NCBI RefSeq assembly: GCF_000725345.1
Contig: NZ_CP008852.1
Span: 4,580,001-4,644,000 of the forward strand
Source: Pelosinus sp. UFO1
GTDB lineage: Bacteria > Bacillota > Negativicutes > DSM-13327
Reading direction: 5' to 3'
Length of the DNA: 64,000 bases
A program made the position numbers and the translations under genes. This document shows, one piece after another, positions 53,911-63,248 of this stretch. Numbering within the stretch: position 1 is the stretch's first letter; every line of letters begins with the position of its first letter. The notes under the pieces are model-generated. The model searched no databases and was not told the origin of the DNA. It worked only from the letters and a program-made list of their open reading frames with translations.

Positions 53911-55026
53911 TTATATGATAGTCCCCTTCTCTACTACCAGAGGATAATTCGTCTCTCCCTTGAGCCACTTTCCCTTAGTAATACAAACATTTTTATCACA
54001 TATCACATTTTCAATAATGGCATTTTCAGCAATTTCACACTTTTGCATAATGATACTATCCTTAATATATGCTCCTTTATGAACCTTAACTCCACGAAAC
54101 AATATGCTATTTTCTACCCGCCCTTCAATAATACATCCATTGGCTACCATTGTATTGAAAGTCCTGGCATTCTCTTTGTACTTAACAGGAGCCTCGTCTT
54201 TCACCTTTGTATACACCAATCCCGATCTAAAAAATAGCTCTTCCCACTTTTCCGGCTTCAATAATTCCATGTTATGCCGATAATAATTTTTTATGGAATC
54301 AATTCTAGCTATATAGCCTTTATAAGGAAAGCCAAACATCTTTAATTGATTTACATTTTTTATGAGAACATCCTTTACAAAATCCCATCCACCCCGAGTA
54401 TGGCAATCTTTAATCATCTCTACTAATAAGCTTTTCTTTATAATGTACATTTCCATGGACACTTTTCGCGAAGTGGTCTTTTGAGATATAACCCCCATAT
54501 CTACGATACGGCCATCAGGCTGACAATCTAAGATAGCATATTGGGATACATCTTCTTCGAGATCATCTTCTTTGTACAATACCGTAATATCGGCCCCCGT
54601 GTCTTGATGAAATTTAAAGACTTTGCGGTAATTCAGATTACAAACTATATGACCGCCAGCAATTAACATATATTCCTGTCTGCTACTCTCAATATAATCT
54701 AAATTATTGTAAAAGTTTTCAATATTACCCCGACATCCCCCAGGCGAGCACGGATTCTGATTGGGGGGCAAAATAAACAATCCATCCCTTTTCCTCGCTA
54801 AGTCCCAATCCTTACCAGACCTTAGATGATCCATTAATGCCCGATATTTATCATGTACCAAAATTCCTACATTCTGCATCCCTGAATTCACCATGTTAGA
54901 CAACATAAAATCTACGAGCCGATACCTGCCGCCAAAGGGAAGGGCTGCTAAGGGCCGTCCCTTTGTAAGTTCTTTTAGTAAATCCTGACCTTCGTTTAAA
55001 TTAATAATACCCATTACATTTTGCAT
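53911..55026 (-). CDS. glgD: GlgD, regulatory subunit of ADP-glucose pyrophosphorylase, copy 2
   Basis: 371 residues. Starts MQNVMGIINLNEGQDLLKELTKG without the GGxGxRL loop, like GlgD1. The rest of the nucleotidyltransferase fold and the C-terminal beta-helix (VENSILFRGVKVHKGAYIKDSIIM) are kept. AGGTGGG lies 5 bases before the ATG; the gap from glgC2 is one base. Confidence 0.9.
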   Translation of the reverse strand: MQNVMGIINLNEGQDLLKELTKGRPLAALPFGGRYRLVDFMLSNMVNSGMQNVGILVHDKYRALMDHLRSGKDWDLARKRDGLFILPPNQNPCSPGGCRGNIENFYNNLDYIESSRQEYMLIAGGHIVCNLNYRKVFKFHQDTGADITVLYKEDDLEEDVSQYAILDCQPDGRIVDMGVISQKTTSRKVSMEMYIIKKSLLVEMIKDCHTRGGWDFVKDVLIKNVNQLKMFGFPYKGYIARIDSIKNYYRHNMELLKPEKWEELFFRSGLVYTKVKDEAPVKYKENARTFNTMVANGCIIEGRVENSILFRGVKVHKGAYIKDSIIMQKCEIAENAIIENVICDKNVCITKGKWLKGETNYPLVVEKGTII

Positions 55027-55027
55027 T

Positions 55028-56215
55028 TTATCCCACCTGTTTCTGTGTACTTATCATACTATTATCTAAAACTTGCGCATTACTTGGAATCACGATATTT
55101 TCCTCAATCACGGTAATCTCCAACTGGTCTTTTGCACCAATAACAGCGCCTCTTTCTACCAGGCTCTTACGACCAATAATTCCACGATATACTTGAGCAT
55201 TCTCACAAATCGTTGCATAAGGCATAATAATTGAATCTTTAATGACGGCTCCTTTACCAATATGTGCCCCTGGGAAAATTACAGAGTGATCAACTTCACC
55301 TAAAATCGAGCACCCCTCGCCAACTAAAGAGCGAGTTAAGCTGCCTGTTACCCCTACATAATGAGGCGGTCTCGTCGCATTCACCGAGTAAACACGCCAA
55401 TTAGGGTTATGTAAATCTAGCTGAGGATCATCTTCTAATAAATCCATATTTGCTTCCCAAAAGCTCTCCACTGTCCCTACGTCCTTCCAATAGCCCTTAA
55501 AATAATAAGCGTATAAGCGGTGGCCATCCGAAAGCAGCTTAGGGATGATATCTTTGCCAAAATCATGGCTAGAAAGAGCATTTTTTCTATCTTCCTCCAA
55601 GCTTTTTCTTAGTAAGCGCCAATTAAAAATATAGATACCCATGGATGCTAAGTTACTCTTAGCGTCTTTAGGTTTTTCTACAAATTCGGTTATCCTGCCT
55701 GTTGTATTCGTATTCATAATGCCAAATCGAGAGGCCTCGTGCCATGGTACTTCTATGACAGAAATAGTAGCTTCTGCTTTTTGTTTCTTATGATGTTCTA
55801 GCATAAGAGAATAATCCATATTGTAAATATGGTCACCTGATAACACTAGTACATAATTTGGATTCATCATATCAATAAAATTTAAGTTTTGATAAATAGC
55901 ATCTGCCGTTCCCTTATACCATTCTGCACTTCCCTCTTGGGCATAAGGAGGTAAAACATAAACGCCCCCATCCCTACGATCTAGATCCCATGAACTGCCG
56001 ATTCCAATGTAACTATGCAAAGCCAAAGGACGATATTGAGTTAATACTCCTACCGTATCAATTCCCGAGTTATGACAATTGCTTAAAGGAAAATCAATAA
56101 TACGATACTTACCTCCGAAAGGCACGGCTGGCTTTGCGATCTTCTGCGTTAGACTCCCTAACCGACTACCTTGCCCCCCTGCCAATATCATGGCAACACA
56201 TTCCTTTTTACGCAT
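55028..56215 (-). CDS. glgC: Glucose-1-phosphate adenylyltransferase, copy 2
   Basis: 395 residues. Catalytic GGQGSRLG and [11 protein letters not shown] are retained, so it should be active. GGAGG (56225-56229) selects ATG 56215 over 56248. It is the first gene of the glgC2-glgD2-glgP2 unit. Confidence 0.93.
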   Translation of the reverse strand: MRKKECVAMILAGGQGSRLGSLTQKIAKPAVPFGGKYRIIDFPLSNCHNSGIDTVGVLTQYRPLALHSYIGIGSSWDLDRRDGGVYVLPPYAQEGSAEWYKGTADAIYQNLNFIDMMNPNYVLVLSGDHIYNMDYSLMLEHHKKQKAEATISVIEVPWHEASRFGIMNTNTTGRITEFVEKPKDAKSNLASMGIYIFNWRLLRKSLEEDRKNALSSHDFGKDIIPKLLSDGHRLYAYYFKGYWKDVGTVESFWEANMDLLEDDPQLDLHNPNWRVYSVNATRPPHYVGVTGSLTRSLVGEGCSILGEVDHSVIFPGAHIGKGAVIKDSIIMPYATICENAQVYRGIIGRKSLVERGAVIGAKDQLEITVIEENIVIPSNAQVLDNSMISTQKQVG

Positions 56216-56510
56216 AGAATAAATCCTCCATTCATTTTCTAACCACACTACAAAACTTCATGCAGCCCATTGCCTATCCTATGCACTACTGTTTATCCTC
56301 ATGACTAATTTATTGTGCATTTATAAACTGTAAATTTTTACCTATTTCTTATTTGACGTAATACTATAAATTCCCTTTGGGGAATTTGTAATCCGTAAAA
56401 CAAAATAACCACAGAATTAGGGAGAATTCTTCAATAAATACCATCACCTTCTCTTTCTTTGCAAGAGTTGAAGTTATTTCTTAGCAAAGCGAAGCCAGTT
56501 ACTAATAGAT
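56216..56510. other. Intergenic region upstream of glgC2
   Basis: No gene is seen. It holds a small palindrome AAATTCCC-TTTG-GGGAATTT (56368-56387). On minus, TTTACA is followed 16 bases later by TAAATT (about 56303-56330), a weak promoter candidate for glgC2. Confidence 0.4.
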
Positions 56511-56555
56511 AAAAAAAAAAAATCAGATGTAGTTATACTAACTACATCTGATTTT
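56511..56555 (-). terminator. Terminator of the GAF-PAS-GGDEF-HD-GYP gene
   Basis: AATCAGATGTAGTTA / TAACTACATCTGATT followed on minus by a run of 12 or more T. Very strong. Confidence 0.92.
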
Positions 56556-59171
56556 CTATTCATTTTCCACTAAGTTCACAAATACATTCACTAAATGAGG
56601 ATCAAATTGAGTTCCTGCGCATCCTTTTAACTCCGCTAATGCCTCATGCTCTTTCATCGCTTTACGATAAGGACGATCGTTTGTCATAGCATCATAGGCA
56701 TCTACAATTGTTAGCATACGGCATTCTATGGGAATATTATCTCCCTGGATACCAAAGGGATACCCCTGACCATCCCACCATTCATGATGCTTAAGTATCC
56801 ATTCCGCAATCGGCTCTAGATCAGGAGCCGACCGGGCAATACGATAACCGATCTCAGCATGCTGCCGCATAACAATTGTTTCATCTACAGTTAAACGACT
56901 AGGTTTAAACAAAATGTGATCTGGAATCCCAACTTTACCAAGATCATGAAATTGTGCAAATAAACGAAGATCTGCTAACTTTTGTTCCGGCAAACCAATA
57001 GCTGCCGCGAGAGCGACAATCAAGTTTTTCAGACGGTCACCATGTCCTTCCGTAATAAAATCTCGAGCTTCTAGAGCACTCATCAGCGCTTGAACAATCG
57101 CGCTCTTTGTACTTTTATGCCTGTGTAATTTCTCTCTATACATGTAGTTATCTGCTTCCTTAAACAGAGCATCTACATCCGTAGGCATTTCTTTGCTTAC
57201 AGCAAACCCCATAGATAAACTAATTGGTACTTTAGGACTTGTTTCATTATATTCTTCTATTATTGTTCTCATTCTTGAACACGCGGTTTTAAGAGCAAGT
57301 ATGGAATTAGTCGTAAGAAGTATTGCAAATTCATCCCCACCAATACGCGCTATCAAATCATCAGGACGAAACGACTTCTTTAGAACTTGAGCAACTGCTT
57401 TTAAAACTTCGTCACCCATACTATGCCCCAAGGTATCGTTAATCAACTTCAAGCCGTCTAGATCACAAATAATCAATCCGATAGGAATCTCTCGAGCATT
57501 CCCTCTGCGTTTCATTTCTTCTTCAAAATAGGCACGATTATATAAACCTGTCATTGCGTCATGTAAACTAATATAAGCAAGTTTCTCTTCAATCTGTTTG
57601 CGATCGGTTACATCCCGGATAATGACCAGTACCTCTTCTTTACCGCTTGGTAAAATCCTTGCTTCATAATGATATTGCCCTTGGTCCACCATTACCTCAA
57701 ATTCATACAGTTGAAAGGTTTCTTTTATAATCGCTTGCTCAATTGCAAGCATTATCTCCTCGGAAACCCCCTCACGAAATACTTCAATAACGCTTTTGTA
57801 AACTTTATCTGATAACAAGTAATAGGGTAATTGTCCTTTTATTTTACTTTCAATTAAAGTCCCATTGCGTTTAATTAAAAACATGTCATCCGGCATTGCA
57901 TCAATCAATGCTTGATTATTCGCTTGCATCTTATAAAGTTCCAGCTCTCTTTTTTTTCTTTCTCTAATATCACGAACTACGGCCAATATGCGGTCATCAT
58001 CGCCAATTTTAGCATATTTTAAATTTATTTCAACCCAAATATGTTCTCCTGCTTTGTTTTTGATTATCCATTCGAAAAGCTGTGGTTTACCCTGGGCTGC
58101 CCGACTAAGCCACTCCCTTGCTTCTTTTCTGCCGTAGGGAGATTCCTGATTCCCCAATCCATCTAAACCTTGTAAAATTATCTCATCATGTGTTAATCCA
58201 TATAGTTCTTGCGCTTTTTTGTTACTATCTATAATCTCATATGTCTTAGCATCATGTACAAATATCCCATCATTGGCAGTATCAAATATTGCGTGATAAT
58301 TAGCTTGGGAGATCTCTAGAGCCTTCTCTGCATATCTTCTTTCTTTTAATTCGTTTTTATATGTTGTCAAAAGGTTTGTACTATCCAATGCAATGGAGGT
58401 TAATTCTGCGAAACGATTGAGTAAGTCAACCTCGCTGGCTGTAAATTTTCTTTCAGGTTCTGCATAAGACAAGCCTAATGTACCAAATACTCTACCCTCC
58501 GATTTAAAAGGTACTTGTATCGTGCAATGCATTTGATCAAAATAGGAATCCTTCAAGCGTTTATTCCAAGTGCTATAGTCATCTACGATCATCGACTCTC
58601 CTGTTCTATACACTTCACCTACAAGACCATCGATAAGTCGATCTGTCCTTCCCGCATCTTGGTTATATTCCCCAATGCCGACAAGTCTTTTGTAAACCCC
58701 TTTTGGGGCATCAATTAAGCAAATATATCCGTGAGGCGTCCCAACTAGCCTGGCTGCACTTTCTACAATATCTTTGATTAATTCGCTGGAATCAAGCCGG
58801 TTCATAAGACCCATTGCAGTTTCATTTAAAGAACCCAATACTAAATTTTGTTTTTGAATCTCTTGCTCCCGACTTAATAACTCATCTAGCTGCTGACGCA
58901 GCTCCTCTTCAGAAGCTAACCTTTCTTCGCCTAAATTCTCAAGAGCAATATTTTGTTCCATTAATATTTTATGAGATTGTTTTACCATGCCATACAAGAG
59001 CCATCCTGTACATAAAACAAAAAACCAACCTTTAGAAATAGAAAGCAGCGTTATTATTCCAGGATCGGAAAATACTCTTTCTATTATTTTATCCGAAAAT
59101 AAAATCCACATGATTCCAATGCAGATGTAAGTAACTGTAATACGCAACGCATTCCATCCAATAAAATTCAT
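56556..59171 (-). CDS. GAF-PAS-PAS-GGDEF-HD-GYP signalling protein
   Basis: About 871 residues. Two N-terminal membrane helices (about 5-65), a coiled-coil linker, a GAF domain (about 110-280), two PAS domains (about 290-420 and 420-530), GGDEF with intact RIGGDEFAILL, and HD-GYP with HDLGKVGIPDHILFKP and HHEWWDGQGYP. Both the cyclase and the phosphodiesterase signatures for c-di-GMP are complete, so activity could switch with the sensed signal. GGGTGG about 8 bases upstream selects ATG 59171 over in-frame GTG codons at 59183 and 59180. It lies just upstream of the glycogen cluster, with its own terminator. Confidence 0.9.
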   Translation of the reverse strand: MNFIGWNALRITVTYICIGIMWILFSDKIIERVFSDPGIITLLSISKGWFFVLCTGWLLYGMVKQSHKILMEQNIALENLGEERLASEEELRQQLDELLSREQEIQKQNLVLGSLNETAMGLMNRLDSSELIKDIVESAARLVGTPHGYICLIDAPKGVYKRLVGIGEYNQDAGRTDRLIDGLVGEVYRTGESMIVDDYSTWNKRLKDSYFDQMHCTIQVPFKSEGRVFGTLGLSYAEPERKFTASEVDLLNRFAELTSIALDSTNLLTTYKNELKERRYAEKALEISQANYHAIFDTANDGIFVHDAKTYEIIDSNKKAQELYGLTHDEIILQGLDGLGNQESPYGRKEAREWLSRAAQGKPQLFEWIIKNKAGEHIWVEINLKYAKIGDDDRILAVVRDIRERKKRELELYKMQANNQALIDAMPDDMFLIKRNGTLIESKIKGQLPYYLLSDKVYKSVIEVFREGVSEEIMLAIEQAIIKETFQLYEFEVMVDQGQYHYEARILPSGKEEVLVIIRDVTDRKQIEEKLAYISLHDAMTGLYNRAYFEEEMKRRGNAREIPIGLIICDLDGLKLINDTLGHSMGDEVLKAVAQVLKKSFRPDDLIARIGGDEFAILLTTNSILALKTACSRMRTIIEEYNETSPKVPISLSMGFAVSKEMPTDVDALFKEADNYMYREKLHRHKSTKSAIVQALMSALEARDFITEGHGDRLKNLIVALAAAIGLPEQKLADLRLFAQFHDLGKVGIPDHILFKPSRLTVDETIVMRQHAEIGYRIARSAPDLEPIAEWILKHHEWWDGQGYPFGIQGDNIPIECRMLTIVDAYDAMTNDRPYRKAMKEHEALAELKGCAGTQFDPHLVNVFVNLVENE

Positions 59172-59351
59172 AACAATCACCACCCATTCATTGTTATTTT
59201 TCTACTTACTAATTCCAATATTTTTATCCATAAGGTGGATTGATTCCCATACCTTTCCTTATCCTTCGACATTTTTTTTATTTTTCCTATTTAAGATACC
59301 ATTTTTTCTAATAAATACTAAATAATTCTTATTACAAGTTCTCAGTAAGAC

Positions 59352-59384
59352 AAAAAAGCCATTCCCGTAGGAATGGCCTTTTTA
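59352..59384. terminator. Bidirectional terminator after the VOC gene
   Basis: AAAAAGCCATTCC / GGAATGGCCTTTTT with a four-base loop. Confidence 0.85.
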
Positions 59385-59409
59385 ATTACTATATAATGCA
59401 ATCTTTTTA

Positions 59410-59820
59410 TCAGCTTTTAAACGCGTCATAAATCTTTTGATATTCTGGCGTTGGAGAAATTGGTGTATAAATATACAGATGAACTCCATTCGGATCGTTA
59501 ACTACAAAACTTCTCTCTCCCCAATGCTTGTTCTGTAGCTCTTGATAAATATTAACTCCCTCTTCCTTTAAACGATGGTATTCGGCATCTACATCATCTA
59601 CCTGAAAAGAAAGAATTAGACCCTTACCATTAAAAAATTCGCCCTCTTCTCTTTGAGGCAATGTAAAACTTATGCCATTTGTCGGCAAATCCTTTGCAAT
59701 TAACTCTATGTACCAATCACTTTCATAGACAAGTTGAAAGCCAAAATGACGGATATAAAATTCTTTGGATTCTTGCAACTTATTTGTATTAATCGTTGAA
59801 TCAACACGTTTTATTTTCAT
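59410..59820 (-). CDS. VOC (glyoxalase/bleomycin resistance) family protein
   Basis: 136 residues with two beta-alpha-beta-beta-beta units: LQESKEFYIRHFGFQLVYES, then LILSFQVDDVDAEYHRLKEEGV and FVVNDPNGVHLYIYTP. VOC proteins bind metals or small ligands in dioxygenases, glyoxalases and drug-binding proteins; the role here is not resolved. GGAGAG precedes the ATG. Monocistronic. Confidence 0.85.
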   Translation of the reverse strand: MKIKRVDSTINTNKLQESKEFYIRHFGFQLVYESDWYIELIAKDLPTNGISFTLPQREEGEFFNGKGLILSFQVDDVDAEYHRLKEEGVNIYQELQNKHWGERSFVVNDPNGVHLYIYTPISPTPEYQKIYDAFKS

Positions 59821-60031
59821 GCAAAATCTCTCCTCTCACTACATCGTGAATCTTTATTTTAGAAAATTGAAATTCAATATAGATATGTTGTAAAAGTAAG
59901 TTAGTACCACATATTAATTATATTATTTATTCCACGTTTTATACTAAACTCCTCCAAAAAAAACAGCATCAAACATAACACAATCCTTTTTCTTCCTTAT
60001 CAGCCTAACTCTCATTAAAAGTAACGGTACT

Positions 60032-60205
60032 TCACACCCCATTACTTTTGATGAGCTGGATAAAAGCCTCAACTACTTCTGACTTAAACTGCGTTCCTGC
60101 TCCTCGCTGTAATTCTTTTAGTGCCTCTTCAACACTCATTGCCTCTCGGTAAGGACGCTGATTTGTCATTGCATCATAGGCATCTACAATTGCAAAAATG
60201 TAGTT
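60032..60205 (-). pseudogene. C-terminal fragment of an HD-GYP protein
   Basis: On minus the bases read FAIVDAYDAMTNQRPYREAM-(about 10)-LKELQRGAGTQFKSEVV-(about 7)-KSNGV-stop, the end of an HD-GYP domain. It is very close to the C-termini of the proteins at 56556 and 20059. The catalytic HD and GYP parts are missing and no start is visible, so it is a decayed copy, probably left after recombination. Confidence 0.8.
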
Positions 60206-60256
60206 CTATATCTATTCTCACGCCTTACCTTTTTCATTTAGCAACTAGCAGCCAAG

Positions 60257-60292
60257 AAAATACCGCTGTTTTATGTATCTCAGCGGTATTTT
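60257..60292 (-). terminator. Terminator of the amidase gene
   Basis: AAAATACCGCTG / CAGCGGTATTTT with a 12-base loop. Confidence 0.8.
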
Positions 60293-60325
60293 GGGATTAA
60301 CATCTTCGGTTGCAGTTTTAAATTT

Positions 60326-60853
60326 CTATCCTAGGCTTAAGTAGTCGGTAATTCCTCTCGCAATTGCCGCCGCTAATTGATCTCGCTTGGCCTCATCAGC
60401 AAGTAATATTTCTTCATCCTTATTTGAAATAAAGGCCGTTTCGACAAGAACCGCAGTACAATTTGCAATACGCAAAACAAAAAAATTCCCGGTTTTCACA
60501 CCACGATCAGCCGTCCCTATACTGCTAACTATTTGTTGTTGAATACAGGCAGCAAGTTTTTCGCTATCACTTCCAAGTTCATAGCAATAGGTTTCTGTAC
60601 CTTTTGCATTTGTATCAACAGCTGCGTTGCAGTGTATAGAAATAAACAAATCAGCTCCAAATCGATTCGATGCATCTGTAATTTGAGACAGTGTATTTTC
60701 TTGTACCTCTAAAACATCACAATCCACAGCACGAAGATAATTCGCAACCCGTGACATTAAATCACAATTGACATCTGACTCTTGCAAACCCGTAGGTCCA
60801 ACTGCACCACTATCCCGTCCAGGATAATGCCCTCCATTAATAGTTATTTTCAT
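60326..60853 (-). CDS. N-acetylmuramoyl-L-alanine amidase (Amidase_3)
   Basis: 175 residues, just the catalytic domain. Zinc ligands H9 (GGHY), E25 (QESDVN) and H74 (SIHCNA), and catalytic E138 (VETAFISN), match the family. It cleaves the amide bond between MurNAc and the stem peptide. There is no signal peptide and no wall-binding domain, unlike typical autolysins, so export would need holin or another route, or the role is different. GGGGG precedes the ATG. Confidence 0.88.
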   Translation of the reverse strand: MKITINGGHYPGRDSGAVGPTGLQESDVNCDLMSRVANYLRAVDCDVLEVQENTLSQITDASNRFGADLFISIHCNAAVDTNAKGTETYCYELGSDSEKLAACIQQQIVSSIGTADRGVKTGNFFVLRIANCTAVLVETAFISNKDEEILLADEAKRDQLAAAIARGITDYLSLG

Positions 60854-61010
60854 TTTCCACGCCCCCTTTATAAAATCATTTATAGTTGATTACATTATTT
60901 TCCAACTTATAATTCAACCAACAAAAAAATTATTTTAATAATAAGTTGTAACACTGTACCTTATTTATAGATATTTCATATTATGCTACCAAATCATGAA
61001 CTGCCCAAGC

Positions 61011-61039
61011 AAAACAAAATACCCCGCATTCTGCGGGGC
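61011..61039 (-). terminator. Terminator of the small gene at 61090
   Basis: GCCCCGC / GCGGGGT with a 5-base loop, followed on minus by ATTTTGTTTTG. Confidence 0.8.
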
Positions 61040-61089
61040 TCACATTACTAATAATTTGCTATATATACTTAATCTTTACAAGTTATTGT

Positions 61090-61380
61090 CTACAAATTGT
61101 ATAGGTCTTTTGCCAACTTATGGTTACTAATGCTTGTATTCAAAAAACCTAATGCATTCCAGAAATCACATCTAAACTTATCCATTATTATATTAATAGT
61201 TAAACCTTCCACATTAAATTCATCTAATATTATCCTATCAGTTAGATAGGCATCAAGTACCCCTTGTAAGCTTGAATCGATGATACTTAAATCATAAAAT
61301 ATCATGTCTATCTCACCTTCATCTGAATAGCCTTCTTCCAATAGTATATTATTTATAGTCGTTTTATCAAAAGTAATCAT
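61090..61380 (-). CDS. Hypothetical protein
   Basis: 96 residues, acidic and helical, rich in Ile, Leu and Asp (MITFDKTTINNILLEEGYSD..); no motif recognised. GGAGGG just before the ATG and a clean terminator behind it support a real gene. It has no operon partners. Confidence 0.65.
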   Translation of the reverse strand: MITFDKTTINNILLEEGYSDEGEIDMIFYDLSIIDSSLQGVLDAYLTDRIILDEFNVEGLTINIIMDKFRCDFWNALGFLNTSISNHKLAKDLYNL

Positions 61381-61663
61381 ATTCCCTCCTATTTTCTTCT
61401 CTTTTCCCTTTCGTCATATTTTTAGGATATACTACCGTAGGAAATATTTCCTCCCCTAAAAGGTGTAGACTTTAATATTTTTTCATGAAAAATCCTTATT
61501 TTTTTATCATATCGAATACTCTGGAAAATCAAATTACGGCTAAACAAAAACGTCTCTCAGAAAAGTAAGGCGCCTTATAATTGCTAATACTTATTTATCT
61601 AAAGTTAAATTGGAATTGCTTTAGCTCGGCGCAAGAATAGGTACTGATCTATACGCTCAATAT

Positions 61664-61696
61664 AAAAGGCTCCTGAGATAATTCTCAAGAGCCTTG
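61664..61696 (-). terminator. Terminator after the tRNA remnant
   Basis: AAGGCTC-TGAGA / TCTCA-GAGCCTT, followed on minus by TTTATATT. It is placed just as the terminator of the functional tRNA-Thr is. Confidence 0.75.
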
Positions 61697-61703
61697 ATTT
61701 CAT

Positions 61704-61743
61704 TGGAAGCGATATGTAGATTCGACCTACAGATCGGCTCATT
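61704..61743 (-). pseudogene. 3' half of a tRNA-Thr-like gene
   Basis: 40 bases align with the 3' half of the tRNA-Thr at 62142-62217 (identical in about 30), including the CCA end. The T-stem TGTAG / CTACA keeps pairing through paired changes relative to TGCAG / CTGCA. No 5' half, D-arm or anticodon stem is found next to it. Confidence 0.7.
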
Positions 61744-61882
61744 CAAAAGAAGGTTTTATAATTGTCACATGTACAGAATCCTTTATTCCTTGGGTTTAAA
61801 ACCTATAGTTCTTTCAAATAACCAGCCGTGTAGTTTATTTTGACATCTTTTTGAGGTTTACGATTATTATTATATTATATTT

Positions 61883-61924
61883 TGTGGATAACCCTGTTAA
61901 TAAGATGTGAATTATTGTGGATAA
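61883..61924. other. Two perfect DnaA-box sequences in AT-rich DNA
   Basis: TGTGGATAA (complement of TTATCCACA) occurs at 61883-61891 and 61916-61924, 33 bases apart and in the same orientation, flanked by A/T-rich sequence on the left. No replication genes are nearby. Confidence 0.5.
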
Positions 61925-62042
61925 CTTTATTTCATTTCTATTAGCAGTGCAAGAATATAATGATTTGATGTAATAATGAGAAGTGACTATATAAAAAGGA
62001 AGCTAGCCAGTATTAAATCTAAATTACCTTACAGGTAGCAAC

Positions 62043-62075
62043 AAAAAAGCAGACAAGTAATCTTGTCTGCTTTTC
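62043..62075 (-). terminator. Terminator of tRNA-Thr
   Basis: AAAGCAGACAAG / CTTGTCTGCTTT with a four-base loop, followed on minus by TTTTTTG. Confidence 0.87.
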
Positions 62076-62141
62076 TTTATAACCAATTGCACCACTGAGC
62101 CCGCTCATTTTCACTCCACAGGCGCAACCATCAGATTTCAC

Positions 62142-62217
62142 TGGAGCCGATATGCAGATTCGAACTGCAGACCTACTCATTACGAATGAGTTGCTCTACC
62201 AACTGAGCTATACCGGC
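62142..62217 (-). tRNA. tRNA-Thr (anticodon CGT)
   Basis: A 76-base cloverleaf on minus: acceptor GCCGGTA / TATCGGC, anticodon stem ACTCA / TGAGT around loop TTCGTAA (anticodon CGT, reading ACG), T-arm TGCAG-TTCGAAT-CTGCA, encoded CCA. Confidence 0.95.
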
Positions 62218-62231
62218 AATCTACCTTTACT

Positions 62232-62260
62232 ATTTTATGCTTCTACTACCGCAAAGTCAA
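62232..62260 (-). promoter_or_regulatory. Promoter of tRNA-Thr
   Basis: On minus: TTGACT (62260-62255), a 17-base spacer, TAAAAT (62237-62232). Confidence 0.75.
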
Positions 62261-62305
62261 GATCTCTGCCTGTACTTAATATTACAAAATTTAATGTACC
62301 TTAAC

Positions 62306-63133
62306 TTATTTATATAGTTGACTTACCAGGACTCCAAAGCCAACTACCCAACAGTACCAGGCAAATGGACGCATTGCATTAATTTCGTTAGTACCGAACC
62401 ATCTCATTAAAGCCCATACGCTTAAAAAAGCTGCTATACCAGATGCAATACCTCCAATTAAGGAGATTTGAAATAAACCAGTAATGTCAGTATGAATAAG
62501 TTTGGGAACTTCAATAATGCTAGCCCCAATTATTATCGGGGTGGCAAGCAGCATGGAAAACCGAGCAGAGTCCTTATGTTTTAAGCCCATCCAAAATCCC
62601 GCCGTCATTGTAGCACCAGAACGAGAAAAGCCTGGAACAAGTGCTAACGATTGAAATAAGCCGATTATAGCCGCTTGTTTATAACTAAGATCGTCAATAC
62701 TCTTCTGCCCCTGTCCTCCTCCTCGTAATTTTTCGCCCCAATATAATATGCCGCCATTAATAATCAAGAAAAACGCCGCACTGCTTACATTACTAAACAT
62801 ATGGCGAAGTGGGCTTTCTAGGAAAAGTCCAATTAAAGCAGCTGGAATAGTACCAACTAATATAAGAAACATCAACTTTCTTGACTTATCATCTTTGTTG
62901 AATATAGATGCCATAATTTTTGTCCATTCTGTTCCGAAATACAATAAGAGAGTTATAGCAGTTCCTAAATGTAACATAACTAAAAACGGAAGAAAATGTT
63001 CCTTCAAAAAGGCGGGATCTAAATTCCAATTAAAGAAATATGGCGTTAAAACACCATGCGCTACACTACTGATGGGGAAAAGTTCTGTAATTCCCTGAAC
63101 GATTGCAAAAATAAGAGTTTGAAGTACGGTCAA
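62306..63133 (-). CDS. uppP: Undecaprenyl-diphosphate phosphatase
   Basis: 275 residues, about eight membrane helices. Active-site blocks QGITELFPISSVAH (usual form has EFLPISSxAH) and PGFSRSGATM are present. It recycles the lipid carrier for wall synthesis and gives some bacitracin tolerance. The start is TTG 63133 with AAGGGG upstream. The neighbouring LCP protein also works at the lipid carrier step of wall polymers. Confidence 0.93.
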   Translation of the reverse strand: MTVLQTLIFAIVQGITELFPISSVAHGVLTPYFFNWNLDPAFLKEHFLPFLVMLHLGTAITLLLYFGTEWTKIMASIFNKDDKSRKLMFLILVGTIPAALIGLFLESPLRHMFSNVSSAAFFLIINGGILYWGEKLRGGGQGQKSIDDLSYKQAAIIGLFQSLALVPGFSRSGATMTAGFWMGLKHKDSARFSMLLATPIIIGASIIEVPKLIHTDITGLFQISLIGGIASGIAAFLSVWALMRWFGTNEINAMRPFAWYCWVVGFGVLVSQLYK

Positions 63134-63248
63134 TGTAAGAACCCCTTTGTTGTGTTATTTTTAAAAGAAAGAGACAAGCTCTAACTCCAGATAAGTCATA
63201 CCTTGAATTACCCCGCCTATAATCCGAAAGGTTACTGCACAAAGTGGC

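Noticed and set aside
61704-61743. A functional second tRNA
   Set aside because: Only the 3' half is present; no D-arm or anticodon stem can be found next to it.
61860-61930. Chromosomal origin
   Set aside because: Only two boxes and no dnaA, dnaN, rpmH or similar genes in the window; kept as a DnaA-box pair only.
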